Positions 16,924 through 25,343 of a stretch of 50,118 nucleotides of DNA are shown piece by piece (the stretch's first letter is position 1; the number at the start of each line of letters is the position of its first letter). Under the pieces are notes generated by a model. It saw nothing but the letters and a program-made list of their open reading frames with translations. It was not told the DNA's origin and ran no database searches. The DNA is from Sciscionella sediminilitoris (lineage in GTDB: Bacteria > Actinomycetota > Actinomycetes > Mycobacteriales > Pseudonocardiaceae): contig NZ_JALM01000037.1 in NCBI RefSeq assembly GCF_000737195.2, forward strand, positions 1 to 50,118, read 5' to 3'. A program made the position numbers and the translations under genes.

Positions 16924-17967
16924 GTGGCGCAGCAACGACTCCAGCGCACCACTCGTGGCGCACTGGCCGCCACCGCCGTCGCCGCGGCGGTCGGCATGGT
17001 CGGACTACCGGCGTCGGCACAGCCGAACGACACGTCGACCCCGGACAACCCCGCCGACGCGCTTAAGCAGTACAAGCAGCTCACCACCGAGGCCGAGAAG
17101 GTTCAGCAGTCCTACCTGAAGGCCAAGGACGACCTCGACGCGCGCAAGGCCGAGCTGGACAAGGCCAAGGCGGACGAGGCCAAGGCCGAGCAGGCGGTGC
17201 AGGACGCGCAGAAGCAGGAGAGCCAGTTCCGCGGACAGGTCGACAAGCTGTCCAACGCGACCTACCAGGGCGCGCGGTTCTCCAAGCTCTCCGTTCTGAT
17301 GACCGGAGCCTCCCCGCGGGACTTCCTCGACCGGGCCTCGGCGATCCAGGTCATCTCCTCCGACAACGACGAATCGCTGCAGCGGCTCGCCGGCGCCACC
17401 AAGCGTGCGCAGCAGGCGAAGGGCGCCACCCTGGACGCGCAGAAGCGCGCCGAGGACGCCAAGAACTCCGCGGCGCAGCTGATCTCGGACATCAAGGAGA
17501 AGCACGAATCGGTGCAGCGCCAGATCAGCACCGTCAAGGAAGCGCTCGACAAGCTCAGCCCCGGACTGCAGAGCTCGATGAAGCAGGGCAGCGGGGACAG
17601 CGGCGTGTACATTCCGGGCTCCGGGATCGGCGGCAAGGCGATGCAGGCCGCGCTCGGGCAGATCGGTGTCCCGTACGTGTGGGGCGGCACCAGCCCGTCC
17701 GGTTTCGACTGCTCCGGGCTGACCTCCTGGGCGTTCAAGCAGGCCGGCTACTCGCTTCCGCGTTCCTCGCAGGCGCAGGCCAGCGCGGGCAAGGAGGTTT
17801 CGCGCAGCGAGCTGCAGCCGGGTGACCTGGTGTTCTTCGGCAGCCCCGTGCACCACGTCGGCATCTACGTCGGCGACGGGAAGATGGTCAACGCCCCGAA
17901 CTTCGGCCAGAACGTGCAAGTGGAGCCGCTGCAGAGTGACTACTCCGGCGCGCGCCGCATCGGCTGA
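16924..17967 (+). CDS. Secreted NlpC/P60 peptidoglycan endopeptidase (Rip-like)
   Basis: A 347-aa secreted cell-wall hydrolase. It has a signal peptide (about residues 1-37, ending near PASAQ), a long coiled coil (about 50-215) rich in Lys/Ala/Glu, and a C-terminal NlpC/P60 domain with catalytic C263 (FDCSGLTSW) and H311 (HHVGIYVG). The architecture matches mycobacterial Rv2190c (RipC-type), which cleaves D-Glu-mDAP bonds and is regulated through its coiled coil by FtsEX in relatives. The GTG start has GAAGGAG about 10 nt upstream. A terminator follows directly. Confidence 0.92.
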   Translation: MAQQRLQRTTRGALAATAVAAAVGMVGLPASAQPNDTSTPDNPADALKQYKQLTTEAEKVQQSYLKAKDDLDARKAELDKAKADEAKAEQAVQDAQKQESQFRGQVDKLSNATYQGARFSKLSVLMTGASPRDFLDRASAIQVISSDNDESLQRLAGATKRAQQAKGATLDAQKRAEDAKNSAAQLISDIKEKHESVQRQISTVKEALDKLSPGLQSSMKQGSGDSGVYIPGSGIGGKAMQAALGQIGVPYVWGGTSPSGFDCSGLTSWAFKQAGYSLPRSSQAQASAGKEVSRSELQPGDLVFFGSPVHHVGIYVGDGKMVNAPNFGQNVQVEPLQSDYSGARRIG

Positions 17968-17990
17968 CCGAACCGGCACAGCAACCATAG

Positions 17991-18017
17991 AGCCCCGTGG
18001 TCGATGACCGCGGGGCT
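17991..18017 (+). terminator. Terminator after the NlpC/P60 gene
   Basis: A 12-bp stem (17991-18002 with 18006-18017, one G-U pair) with a GAT loop. Its right arm abuts the next promoter box. Confidence 0.75.
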
Positions 18018-18030
18018 ACTATGTCGCGCG
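18017..18030 (+). promoter_or_regulatory. Leaderless promoter of the HExxH gene
   Basis: TACTAT (18017-18022) ends 7 nt before GTG 18030. Confidence 0.55.
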
Positions 18031-19400
18031 TGAGCACGCCCCGGCCATCGAACAAGGTGGCGATCCGACGCGGCCTGATCGGCGCCGTGATCCTCGTCGT
18101 GCTCCTCGCCGCGATCTTCGTACTGCTCGGCTACGTCCGGCAGGCGCAGCCGAGCGCCGCACCGCCGAATCCGCGGCCCGCCCCGGTGGCGGCGCAGCCG
18201 AGCAGCAAGCCGAGTGAGGCGGCCCGGCCGGCGCCGCGTATCCGCGAGGTCCGCGAACTGCTGCGCGGCCGGGCCGAGGCGGTGCGCACCGGGAACCGCG
18301 CGGCTTTCCTCGCCGGGATCGACCCCGCGGCACCCGAAGCCTTCCGTGCGGCCCAGTCCAGGCTCTTCGACAATCTGCGCGGGGTGCCGCTGGCCACCTG
18401 GTACTACGAACTCGATCCCCGATTCGCCACCGACCCGGCCGGGCTGGCACCGCAGCCGGGTGACCCGGACGAGCTCTGGGCGCCCAAGGTCGAGCTGGGC
18501 TACGCGCTCGCCGGGATCGATGAGCGCCCGACCACCCGGCCGATGGGATACCTGTTCGCCCGCAAGGGAAACCACTGGTACCTGAGCTCGGACACCGCGC
18601 TCGGTCCCGGCAAGACCTGGCGCGGTCCCTGGGACTACGGGCCGTGCCAGACCTTGCGGACCCAGTCCGGACTGGTGCTGTACCACCAGGCGGGCAAGGC
18701 GAGCGCCCAGGCCGTCGGCGCGCAACTGGACGCCGCGGTGCGCGCGGTCACCGCGGTCTGGGGCAACGGCTGGTCGCGCAAGGTCGCCGTGTTCGTCCCG
18801 GGCGGCGCCGAGGAACTGCGCTCGCTCGTCGGGCCGGAATTCGCGGCGAACACGATCGCCGCGGTCGCCGTCGCCGATTCGGTGAACGCCCGCGAACACG
18901 TTGCCACCGGCCAGCGCGTGGTGCTCAATCCGGACGGCGCCGCGCAGCTGTCCCCGCAAGCGCTGTCGATCGTGCTGCGCCACGAGATCACCCATATCGC
19001 CGCGCGCAAGGACACCGTGGACGGTGCGCCGATGTGGCTGACCGAGGGCTTCGCCGACTACGTCGGGTACGTCTCGAGCGGGATCCCGGTGGCCAAGGCC
19101 GCGCCCGATCTGGCCGCCGAGGTGCGCGACGGGGATGTGCCGGAAGAACTGCCCGCGGACACGGATTTCCAGGCCGATGCGAACACCCTCGATCTCGCCT
19201 ACCAACAGGGCTGGACCCTGTGCGCCTCGATCAGCGCGCGGTACGGGCAGCCGAAGCTGGTGCGGTTCTTCCTGGATGTGTCCCGCCTCGGCAAGATCGA
19301 CGAGGCGCGGCTCGGCCGGATCACCCAGCGCGATCTCGGCGTGGACCTGGACGGGCTGGTGCGCAACTGGCAGGGATACCTGCATTCCGTGCTGCGATGA
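18030..19400 (+). CDS. Membrane-anchored HExxH metalloprotease-like protein
   Basis: A 456-aa protein with one N-terminal membrane anchor (about residues 14-37, facing outward), a Pro/Ala-rich linker and a large extracytoplasmic domain. The zinc-protease motif HEITH (H318, E319, H322) is followed by WLTEGFADYVGY (E339 as third ligand), the gluzincin arrangement of peptidase-MA-like proteins. The GTG start at 18030 is preferred over ATG 18021 because the latter overlaps the -10 box. It ends 7 bp before the mannosyltransferase gene, so the two are probably co-transcribed, which suggests an envelope role. Confidence 0.8.
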   Translation: MSTPRPSNKVAIRRGLIGAVILVVLLAAIFVLLGYVRQAQPSAAPPNPRPAPVAAQPSSKPSEAARPAPRIREVRELLRGRAEAVRTGNRAAFLAGIDPAAPEAFRAAQSRLFDNLRGVPLATWYYELDPRFATDPAGLAPQPGDPDELWAPKVELGYALAGIDERPTTRPMGYLFARKGNHWYLSSDTALGPGKTWRGPWDYGPCQTLRTQSGLVLYHQAGKASAQAVGAQLDAAVRAVTAVWGNGWSRKVAVFVPGGAEELRSLVGPEFAANTIAAVAVADSVNAREHVATGQRVVLNPDGAAQLSPQALSIVLRHEITHIAARKDTVDGAPMWLTEGFADYVGYVSSGIPVAKAAPDLAAEVRDGDVPEELPADTDFQADANTLDLAYQQGWTLCASISARYGQPKLVRFFLDVSRLGKIDEARLGRITQRDLGVDLDGLVRNWQGYLHSVLR

Positions 19401-19407
19401 CCCGGCC

Positions 19408-20520
19408 ATGACCACCAGGACTCTGCTCGTCACGAACGACTTCCCGCCCGCGCTCGGTGGCATTCAGTCCTATGTGGACGAATTGGCGCGCAGGCTGGAC
19501 CCCGCCTCGCTGGTGGTACTCGGCCCGCACGCGGAAGATGCCGCCGAACACGATGCCCGCCTGCCATTCCCGGTCGTCCGGCACACCGGGATGCTGTTGC
19601 CCACGCGGCCGGTGCTGCACACCGCGCGGCGGCTGCTCGCCGAGCACGACTGCCGCGCTGTCTGGTTCGGCGCGGCGGCCCCGCTCGGCCTGCTGGCCGC
19701 CCCGTTGCGCCGGGCCGGGGCGCGCCGGATCGTGGCCAGTACGCACGGCCACGAGGTGGGCTGGTCGATGCTGCCGGGTGCCCGTTCGGTGCTGCGGCGC
19801 ATCGGGGAACACACCGATGCGGTCACCTTCGTCAGCCACTACACCCGGTCCAGGATCGCCTCGGCGTTCGGCCCGGCTACCGGATTCGAGTACCTCCCGC
19901 CCGCCGTCGACACCGCACGGTTCCGTCCCGATCCCTTGGCGGGCAAGCGAATCCGGCTGCGACTCGGGCTCGGCGAGCAGCGCGTGGTGCTGTGCCTTTC
20001 CCGCCTGGTGCCGCGCAAGGGAGTCGACACCCTGCTCGCCGCGCTGCCCGGGGTCCTCGCAGCCGCACCGGATACCGTGCTGCTCGTCGCCGGAACCGGG
20101 CGCGACACCCCGCGGCTGCGCGGCCTTGCCGACCGTGCCGGGCTCGGTGATCGGGTCGTCTTCGCGGGCGCGGTGCCCCAGAGCGAGCTCGCCGACTGGT
20201 ACAACGCCGCCGATGTGTTCGCGATGCCGTGCCGCACCAGGGGACTCGGGCTCGACGTGGAAGGTTTCGGGATGGTCTTCCTCGAGGCGGCCGCGTGCGG
20301 GATCCCCGTGGTGGCCGGAAATTCCGGTGGCGCACCGGAAAGCGTGCGCACGGGGGAGACCGGATTCACCGTGGACGGGCGGGACACCGGCGCGGTGACC
20401 CGGGCCGTGCTGCGTGCGCTCGAGGCACGCGGGATGGGCGCGGCGGGCCGGGAACGGGTGCTCGAACACTGGAGCTGGGAGCAGCGGGCGCGCCGGCTCG
20501 CCGAACTGCTCGAGGGCTAG
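19408..20520 (+). CDS. pimB: Phosphatidylinositol mannoside mannosyltransferase (PimB'-like, GT4)
   Basis: A 370-aa GT-B glycosyltransferase of family GT4. The N-terminal acceptor domain begins TLLVTNDFPPALGGIQSYV; the C-terminal donor domain has SRLVPRKGVDTLL and the nucleotide-sugar motif EGFGMVFLEAAACGIPVVAG. Relatives at this position in mycobacteria and corynebacteria (Rv2188c) transfer the second mannose from GDP-mannose to phosphatidylinositol monomannoside. ATG is 7 bp after the previous stop. The specific donor and acceptor are inferred from similarity and synteny. Confidence 0.85.
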   Translation: MTTRTLLVTNDFPPALGGIQSYVDELARRLDPASLVVLGPHAEDAAEHDARLPFPVVRHTGMLLPTRPVLHTARRLLAEHDCRAVWFGAAAPLGLLAAPLRRAGARRIVASTHGHEVGWSMLPGARSVLRRIGEHTDAVTFVSHYTRSRIASAFGPATGFEYLPPAVDTARFRPDPLAGKRIRLRLGLGEQRVVLCLSRLVPRKGVDTLLAALPGVLAAAPDTVLLVAGTGRDTPRLRGLADRAGLGDRVVFAGAVPQSELADWYNAADVFAMPCRTRGLGLDVEGFGMVFLEAAACGIPVVAGNSGGAPESVRTGETGFTVDGRDTGAVTRAVLRALEARGMGAAGRERVLEHWSWEQRARRLAELLEG

Positions 20521-20556
20521 CGCCGAAATCCGGCACGGCGACGGCATCCGGTGGCT

Positions 20557-20613
20557 TTGACAGGACCGATCTCACCCACTAGCTTCCATGGAGACTAATG
20601 AACGGGGTTCATT
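20557..20613 (+). promoter_or_regulatory. Sigma70-type promoter with operator palindrome
   Basis: TTGACA (20557-20562), a 17-nt spacer and TAGCTT (20580-20585) form the best-matched promoter in the window. Just downstream, at about +5 to +21, lies the perfect inverted repeat AATGAAC-GGG-GTTCATT (20597-20613), with another ATGAAC at 20621. It is probably an operator for autoregulation by the HTH protein. Confidence 0.7.
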
Positions 20614-20644
20614 CGAGCCCATGAACGGCGCGGGAGGTAGGGGG

Positions 20645-20692
20645 ATGCGTTCCGCCCGGCCCGGTCGTCCTGGATGCCGGGGGCCTCGATGA
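20645..20692 (+). CDS. 15-codon leader ORF coupled to the HTH gene
   Basis: An ATG with an excellent Shine-Dalgarno (GGAGGT, 6-nt spacing) opens a short ORF encoding MRSARPGRPGCRGPR, rich in Arg and Pro. Its TGA overlaps the ATG of the HTH gene (ATGA, 20689-20692). It may be a leader peptide enforcing translational coupling. An assembly indel that split the true N-terminus of the HTH protein is the main alternative. Confidence 0.5.
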   Translation: MRSARPGRPGCRGPR

Positions 20693-21753
20693 CCCTCGAC
20701 CTCGTACCGGAGGCCACGATGCCTCCGGGGCACCGGCTGCGCTCCACACATGTACTGCTCGATCGCGCGGTCCCGGTGCGGGTCGTCGATGATCCGTACG
20801 CGAGCGTGCTCGCCCTGGCCTGTGCCGGGCTCCGGGACCGCGCCCTCGGCCGGGATTCGGTGTTCGCCAGGGCCTGTTCGGTGCTGCGCGCGGAGAGCCT
20901 CGTCGCGCTCGGCCGGGTCGTCGAGCCCGGTGCGTCCCTGTCCCCGGACTGCCTGACGCCGGTCGTGGACCTCACCGCGTCGACCATGTCCGCCGGGAAA
21001 GCGATGCGCGAACACCTCGATCGACTGCGTTCGACCTCGGCCGCCGAACTCGGTGCGGATGTCGAGCAGACCTTCGACGGCCATCCGCCGCCGCACTGGG
21101 ACGCGATCCGGTCCGCGCCACGCAGGTGGTTGCACGAGCTGACCGATGGGCTGGAACTGCTCTGGGAGGTCGTGGCCGCCGAATGGGATCGCCAGCGTGG
21201 GCTGCGCGAGGAGGAGGCTCAGCGGATCGGTCAGGCCGCGGTGACCGGTTCGCTGGATGTGGCGCTCGCCGCCGCCCATCCCCGAGGGCGCACCGCCCCG
21301 TCCGGCTTCGAGTTCCCGGATCCCGACGGCATCGACAGCCGGATCGGCCGGCGCACCCTGCTGCTCAATCCGCTGCTGGCCGGTTTGCACCTGACGGTGG
21401 CCAATCTCGACCGCCCGGATGAGGTCTACTTCGCCTATCCGGCCCGTCCGCGACCGGGAGGTGGCCCCGATCCGGACGCCGATGCGGAACTCGACGCGCT
21501 CCTGTCCACGCCACGTGCCCAACTGCTGCGCCTCGCCGAGCACGATCGCGTGATGTCCGAACTGGCCCGTGCCACGCATCTCACCCCGGCCGCGGTGACC
21601 CATCACATCGATTGGCTCGTCCGCTGCGGACTGGTCGTGCGGCACCGGGAAGGGCGCATGGTCCGGGTGACCACCACCGCGCGCGGCCGCAGGCTCCTCG
21701 CGCTGTACGGATCGTTCGCCGGGCGGGAGGTCCGGTCAGGGGCCTTCGGGTAG
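20689..21753 (+). CDS. Winged helix-turn-helix (ArsR/MarR-like) regulator
   Basis: A 354-aa protein whose C-terminal 80 residues form a winged HTH (LAEHDRVMSELARATHLTPAAVTHHIDWLVRCGLVVRHREGRMVRVTTTARGRRLL). The first 260 residues, with no motif I recognise, probably sense a signal. ATG 20689 is chosen because it overlaps the stop of a well-translated leader ORF; ATG 20674, in frame, lacks a ribosome-binding site. A palindrome downstream of its promoter suggests autoregulation. Its 3' end overlaps the convergent tetR by 18 bp. Confidence 0.7.
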   Translation: MTLDLVPEATMPPGHRLRSTHVLLDRAVPVRVVDDPYASVLALACAGLRDRALGRDSVFARACSVLRAESLVALGRVVEPGASLSPDCLTPVVDLTASTMSAGKAMREHLDRLRSTSAAELGADVEQTFDGHPPPHWDAIRSAPRRWLHELTDGLELLWEVVAAEWDRQRGLREEEAQRIGQAAVTGSLDVALAAAHPRGRTAPSGFEFPDPDGIDSRIGRRTLLLNPLLAGLHLTVANLDRPDEVYFAYPARPRPGGGPDPDADAELDALLSTPRAQLLRLAEHDRVMSELARATHLTPAAVTHHIDWLVRCGLVVRHREGRMVRVTTTARGRRLLALYGSFAGREVRSGAFG

Positions 21754-22374
21754 GGCCGCGGCCTCGGCGACCGCCGAAACCACGCGCACACAGCGCTCGC
21801 GCAGCTCCGCGTGGTCGACATTCGCGCCGTCGATCACGGCGATCCCGGCCGCGGCGAGGTAGGCGAGCCAGCCGCGCACGAGGACCCCGGTCAGTGGTGT
21901 GTTCTCCGCGCCGAACATCGTCAGCAAGCCGTCGACGAGCCCGGCGTCGAACCGCTCGAGCACTTCGCGAACCGGGGCCGCCGAGGAGGCGGAACCGCGA
22001 TACATCGAGATGTACCACTGCGGGCGCTGCGCGGCGAACTCGAGATAGGCGTCGATCGCCGCGCGCGCACCGTCGATGGAATCGAGCGCGGGATCCGGCC
22101 GGCACCGTTCGGCGAGGTCCGCGAGCCGGTCGGCGACCACCGCGGCGAAGAACGACACCTTGTCCGGGAAGTAGCGGTACAGCAGGCCCCGGGAGATACC
22201 GGCGGCCCTGGCGATCGTGCCGATGCCGACCTCGTCGTAGCGGTGCTCGGTGAACAACCGGATGCCGGTCTCCATCAGCAGGGCGCGCCGTTCCCCGACG
22301 TCCAGGCGGACTCGCTGTGCGCTCGCGGGCTTGTCGCGGAGCAGGTCGTCGGGCGGCGGGGTGGCTGATGACAT
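21736..22374 (-). CDS. TetR-family transcriptional regulator
   Basis: A 212-aa regulator with a TetR helix-turn-helix (IGTIARAAGISRGLLYRYFPDKVSFFAAVV) after an N-terminal tail of about 25 residues. It is divergent from a cation-diffusion-facilitator gene 121 bp away, so it is the likely regulator of that exporter. A small perfect palindrome TCGCG-ATCA-CGCGA lies at 22401-22414 in the spacer. Effector unknown; unlike ArsR/SmtB metal sensors it shows no obvious metal-ligand cluster. Confidence 0.85.
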   Translation of the reverse strand: MSSATPPPDDLLRDKPASAQRVRLDVGERRALLMETGIRLFTEHRYDEVGIGTIARAAGISRGLLYRYFPDKVSFFAAVVADRLADLAERCRPDPALDSIDGARAAIDAYLEFAAQRPQWYISMYRGSASSAAPVREVLERFDAGLVDGLLTMFGAENTPLTGVLVRGWLAYLAAAGIAVIDGANVDHAELRERCVRVVSAVAEAAALPEGP

Positions 22375-22433
22375 CCTCGGCCCACCATAGCCGTTTCCGC
22401 TCGCGATCACGCGACACCGGCCCCGCACGACAG

Positions 22434-22462
22434 TTGCACACATAGCGATACATGCATATGAT
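22434..22462 (+). promoter_or_regulatory. Promoter of the CDF transporter gene
   Basis: TTGCAC (22434-22439), a 17-nt spacer and TATGAT (22457-22462): a strong sigma70-like promoter in the tetR/CDF spacer. Confidence 0.65.
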
Positions 22463-22495
22463 TGCCGTAGTGGGACGATGAAGGGGGTGACCCGG

Positions 22496-23428
22496 ATGGG
22501 CGCTGGACACGGACATGGGCACGCGAGCGGGGAATCGGACAAACGGTGGCTGGCCGGTGCCCTGGCGGTCATCGGTGTTTTCATGCTCGGCGAGGTCGTC
22601 GCCGGTTTGCTCGCCGGATCGCTCGCGCTGCTCTCGGATGCCGCGCACATGCTCACCGACGCCGCCTCGATCGCGCTGGCGCTGTGGGCGATCCGGCTCG
22701 CCGCGCGCCCCGCCTCGGGCCGGATGACCTATGGCTGGAAGCGCGCGGAAATCCTTTCGGCACAAGCGAACGGGATCACCCTGCTGGTGCTCGCCGCCTG
22801 GCTGACCTATGAGGCGATCACCCGGCTGATCGATCCGCCGGAGGTCACCGGCTCACTGGTGCTGATCGTGGCCCTGCTCGGGGTCGTGGTGAACCTGATC
22901 GCCACCTGGATGATCAGCAAGGCCAACCGGTCCAGCCTGAACGTGGAGGGCGCATTCCAGCACATTCTCAACGACCTGTTCGCGTTCCTCGCCACCGCGG
23001 TCGCCGGACTGGTCATGCTGCTGACCGGGTTCGCCCGCGCCGACGCGATCGCCTCACTGGTCGTGGTCGCCCTGATGGTCAAGGCCGGAGTCGGACTGGT
23101 CCGCGATTCGAGCCGGATCTTCCTGGAGGCAGCGCCCGCCGGTCTGGACCCGGACACGATCGGCGCGCTGCTCGCCGACCGGCCGCATGTCGCCGAGGTG
23201 CACGACCTGCACGTCTGGGAGATCACCTCGGGAATGCCCGCGCTGTCCGCGCATGTGCTGATCACCCCGGGCGAGGACTGCCATGCCGTGCGGGCGGATC
23301 TGGCGCGGCTGCTGGCCGCCGAACACGCCATCGAGCACGCCACGCTGCAGGTGGACCACGTCCGGCCGGGCGAGGCAGGCCCGGTGCACTGCGAGGAAGC
23401 GCACGGCGCCGTGTACCGGAGTGTGTGA
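22496..23428 (+). CDS. Cation diffusion facilitator metal exporter (CzcD/ZitB-like)
   Basis: A 310-aa metal/H+ antiporter exporting Zn2+, Co2+ or similar ions. It has a His-rich N-terminus (GHGHGHASGE), six predicted helices, the metal-site motifs SDAAHMLTDAASI in helix 2 and FQHILNDLFAF in helix 5, and a cytoplasmic C-terminal domain (VHDLHVWEITSGMPALSAHV). ATG 22496 is preferred because AAGGGG lies 9 nt upstream; ATG 22478 is in frame but overlaps that region. Regulation by the divergent TetR is inferred. Confidence 0.9.
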   Translation: MGAGHGHGHASGESDKRWLAGALAVIGVFMLGEVVAGLLAGSLALLSDAAHMLTDAASIALALWAIRLAARPASGRMTYGWKRAEILSAQANGITLLVLAAWLTYEAITRLIDPPEVTGSLVLIVALLGVVVNLIATWMISKANRSSLNVEGAFQHILNDLFAFLATAVAGLVMLLTGFARADAIASLVVVALMVKAGVGLVRDSSRIFLEAAPAGLDPDTIGALLADRPHVAEVHDLHVWEITSGMPALSAHVLITPGEDCHAVRADLARLLAAEHAIEHATLQVDHVRPGEAGPVHCEEAHGAVYRSV

Positions 23429-23445
23429 GCGGCCGGGCGCGGTGC

Positions 23446-24270
23446 TCAGAGGTTCATCTTCTGGAAGCGGCGCACCGAAAGCGGGGCGAACACGGCGATG
23501 AGCGCGATCGACCACAACAGGATCGTGGCCACCGGATGCTGCATCGACCAGGCCGTGCTCGAACTCAGCCCGGGATTGCCGAACAACACCCGGCAGGATT
23601 CCACGAGCGCGCTCACCGGATTCCAGTCCGCGATGGCGCGCAACCAGGCGGGCATGTTCCCGGTCGGCACGAAGGTGTTCGAAATCATCGTCAGCGGCAT
23701 GAAAAGCGGGGCGAGCCGTTCCGCGGTGGTGACATTGCGGACCAGCGAGCCGAGAAAGATGCCGAGCCAGATCATCCCGAACGCGAAGAGCAGGATGACC
23801 CCGAATCCCGCCGCCACACTCCAGAATCCGGTGTGTGCCGTCCATCCGGTCGCCCAGCCGCACAGCGCGGTGACCACGAGCCCGAGGGTGTAGTTGATCA
23901 GCTCCGCGCCGCTGGTGCCGACCGGGACCGCGGAACGCGAGGCGGGCATCGAACGGAACCGGTCCATGACGCCGAGCTGATTGTCGTTCGCCATTTTCTG
24001 CATGATTCCGGCGAACGAGGCCGCGGCCCCCATGGCGAACAGTCCCGGCATCAGGAATTCGCGGTAGTTCCCGCCGCCCGGAATGGGAATCGCGCTGCCG
24101 AATATGTAGCCGAAGATCAGGATCATCGACAGCGGGAACATGATGGTGCCGATGATCTCGCCGGGGGAGTGCTTGAACCGCAACAGGTTCCGCAGGATCA
24201 TGGTCGCGCTGTCGGCGAAAAGGTCGTAGAGCGCACCGCGTTCACGGCGCGGGACGGCGATGCTCGTCAT
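23446..24270 (-). CDS. ABC-2 type transporter permease (DrrB-like)
   Basis: A 274-aa ABC-2 permease with six predicted helices. Typical features are an N-terminal cytosolic helix, GTIMFPLSMILIFGYIFGSAI, and the conserved NPVSALVE block before the last helix. With the ATPase whose stop overlaps its start (ATGA), it forms a daunorubicin-resistance-type exporter moving a drug or lipid outward. Substrate unknown. Confidence 0.9.
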   Translation of the reverse strand: MTSIAVPRRERGALYDLFADSATMILRNLLRFKHSPGEIIGTIMFPLSMILIFGYIFGSAIPIPGGGNYREFLMPGLFAMGAAASFAGIMQKMANDNQLGVMDRFRSMPASRSAVPVGTSGAELINYTLGLVVTALCGWATGWTAHTGFWSVAAGFGVILLFAFGMIWLGIFLGSLVRNVTTAERLAPLFMPLTMISNTFVPTGNMPAWLRAIADWNPVSALVESCRVLFGNPGLSSSTAWSMQHPVATILLWSIALIAVFAPLSVRRFQKMNL

Positions 24271-25247
24271 GTCCTGTCCTCTGTCATCTCGGTTTCGTTG
24301 CGTGCCAAGGATTTCTGCTCGCCGGTCAGGCGCAGGAACACCTCGTCGAGCGTGGGATGGCGCAGCGCGAGGTCGCTGATCGCCACCCCGCTCTCGTGCA
24401 GCACGAGGGTGACCTTGGGCAGTGGCACCGTTTTCGTGTCCAGTACGGCGGTGACCCGGCGTTCGTCCGCGACGACCTCCGGCTCGGTACCGGTGAGGGT
24501 GCGCAGTTCCCGCGCCACGGTGGCGAGCTGATCGACGTGTTCGACGGTGACATCCAGATGCGCGCCGATGGTGGCCTTGAGGTTGCCCGGGGTGTCGTCC
24601 GCGACCGCGGTCCCGGTGTCGATCACCACGATGTTGTTCGCGAGCTGGTCGGCCTCGTCGAGGTACTGGGTGGTGAGCAGCACCGTGGTGCCGTCGGTGA
24701 CCAGTCCGCGCACGGCTTCCCAGACCTCGTTGCGGCTACGCGGATCCAGCCCGGTCGTCGGCTCGTCGAGGAAGAGCACATCCGGGGCCACGATCAGGCT
24801 CGCGATCAGGTCGAGGCGCCTGCGCATCCCGCCGGAGTACCCCTTGACCTGACGGTCGCCCGCCTTGGCCAGATCGAACCGCTCGAGCAGTTCGTCCGCC
24901 CGTGCCCGCGCCGACCGGGCCGAGAGGTGGTACAGCCTGCCGAAGATGCGCAGGTTCTCCCGCCCGGTGAGGGTCTCGTCCAGTGCGGCGTGCTGCCCGG
25001 CGAGCCCGATCCGCTTGCGTACCGCCATCGGATCGCGGACCACGTCGTGCCCGGCGATCAGCGCGGTGCCGGAATCGGGCCGCAGCAGGGTGGCGAGCAC
25101 CCGCACCGCGGTCGTCTTGCCCGCCCCGTTCGGCCCGAGCAGCCCGCACACCGTGCCGGGTGCGACGTCGAACCGCAGGTCTCGAAGGGCGTGGGTGCTG
25201 CCGAAGTGCTTGTTCAGCCCTTCGACGCGCACGATCGGTTCGGTCAT
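24267..25247 (-). CDS. ABC transporter ATPase (DrrA-like)
   Basis: A 326-aa ATPase: Walker A GPNGAGKTT (38-46), signature YSGGMRRRLDL, Walker B VLFLDEPTTGLD, and the C-terminal extension typical of DrrA. ATG 25247 is preferred over ATG 25277 because GGGGAAG lies 4-5 nt upstream. It drives export by the overlapping permease. It is divergent from a TetR gene with two similar operator boxes in the spacer, so induction by a transported compound is likely. Confidence 0.92.
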   Translation of the reverse strand: MTEPIVRVEGLNKHFGSTHALRDLRFDVAPGTVCGLLGPNGAGKTTAVRVLATLLRPDSGTALIAGHDVVRDPMAVRKRIGLAGQHAALDETLTGRENLRIFGRLYHLSARSARARADELLERFDLAKAGDRQVKGYSGGMRRRLDLIASLIVAPDVLFLDEPTTGLDPRSRNEVWEAVRGLVTDGTTVLLTTQYLDEADQLANNIVVIDTGTAVADDTPGNLKATIGAHLDVTVEHVDQLATVARELRTLTGTEPEVVADERRVTAVLDTKTVPLPKVTLVLHESGVAISDLALRHPTLDEVFLRLTGEQKSLARNETEMTEDRT

Positions 25248-25279
25248 TTCTTCCCCAAGGTAGGACTTGCGCGCCATAG

Positions 25280-25331
25280 GTGAGTACTGCGTACGCTATT
25301 AACAAGCTAGCTTAGTGGGTACAACGTACGC
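25280..25331. promoter_or_regulatory. Paired operator boxes, drrA/tetR
   Basis: Two 17-bp boxes, GTGAGTACTGCGTACGC (25280-25296) and GTGGGTACAACGTACGC (25315-25331), agree at 14 of 17 positions. Each contains GTAC-N3-GTAC, an internal inverted repeat, and their starts are 35 bp apart. They flank the divergent promoters and are the probable sites of the adjacent TetR regulator. Confidence 0.7.
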
Positions 25332-25343
25332 AAGGAGGTTTTC

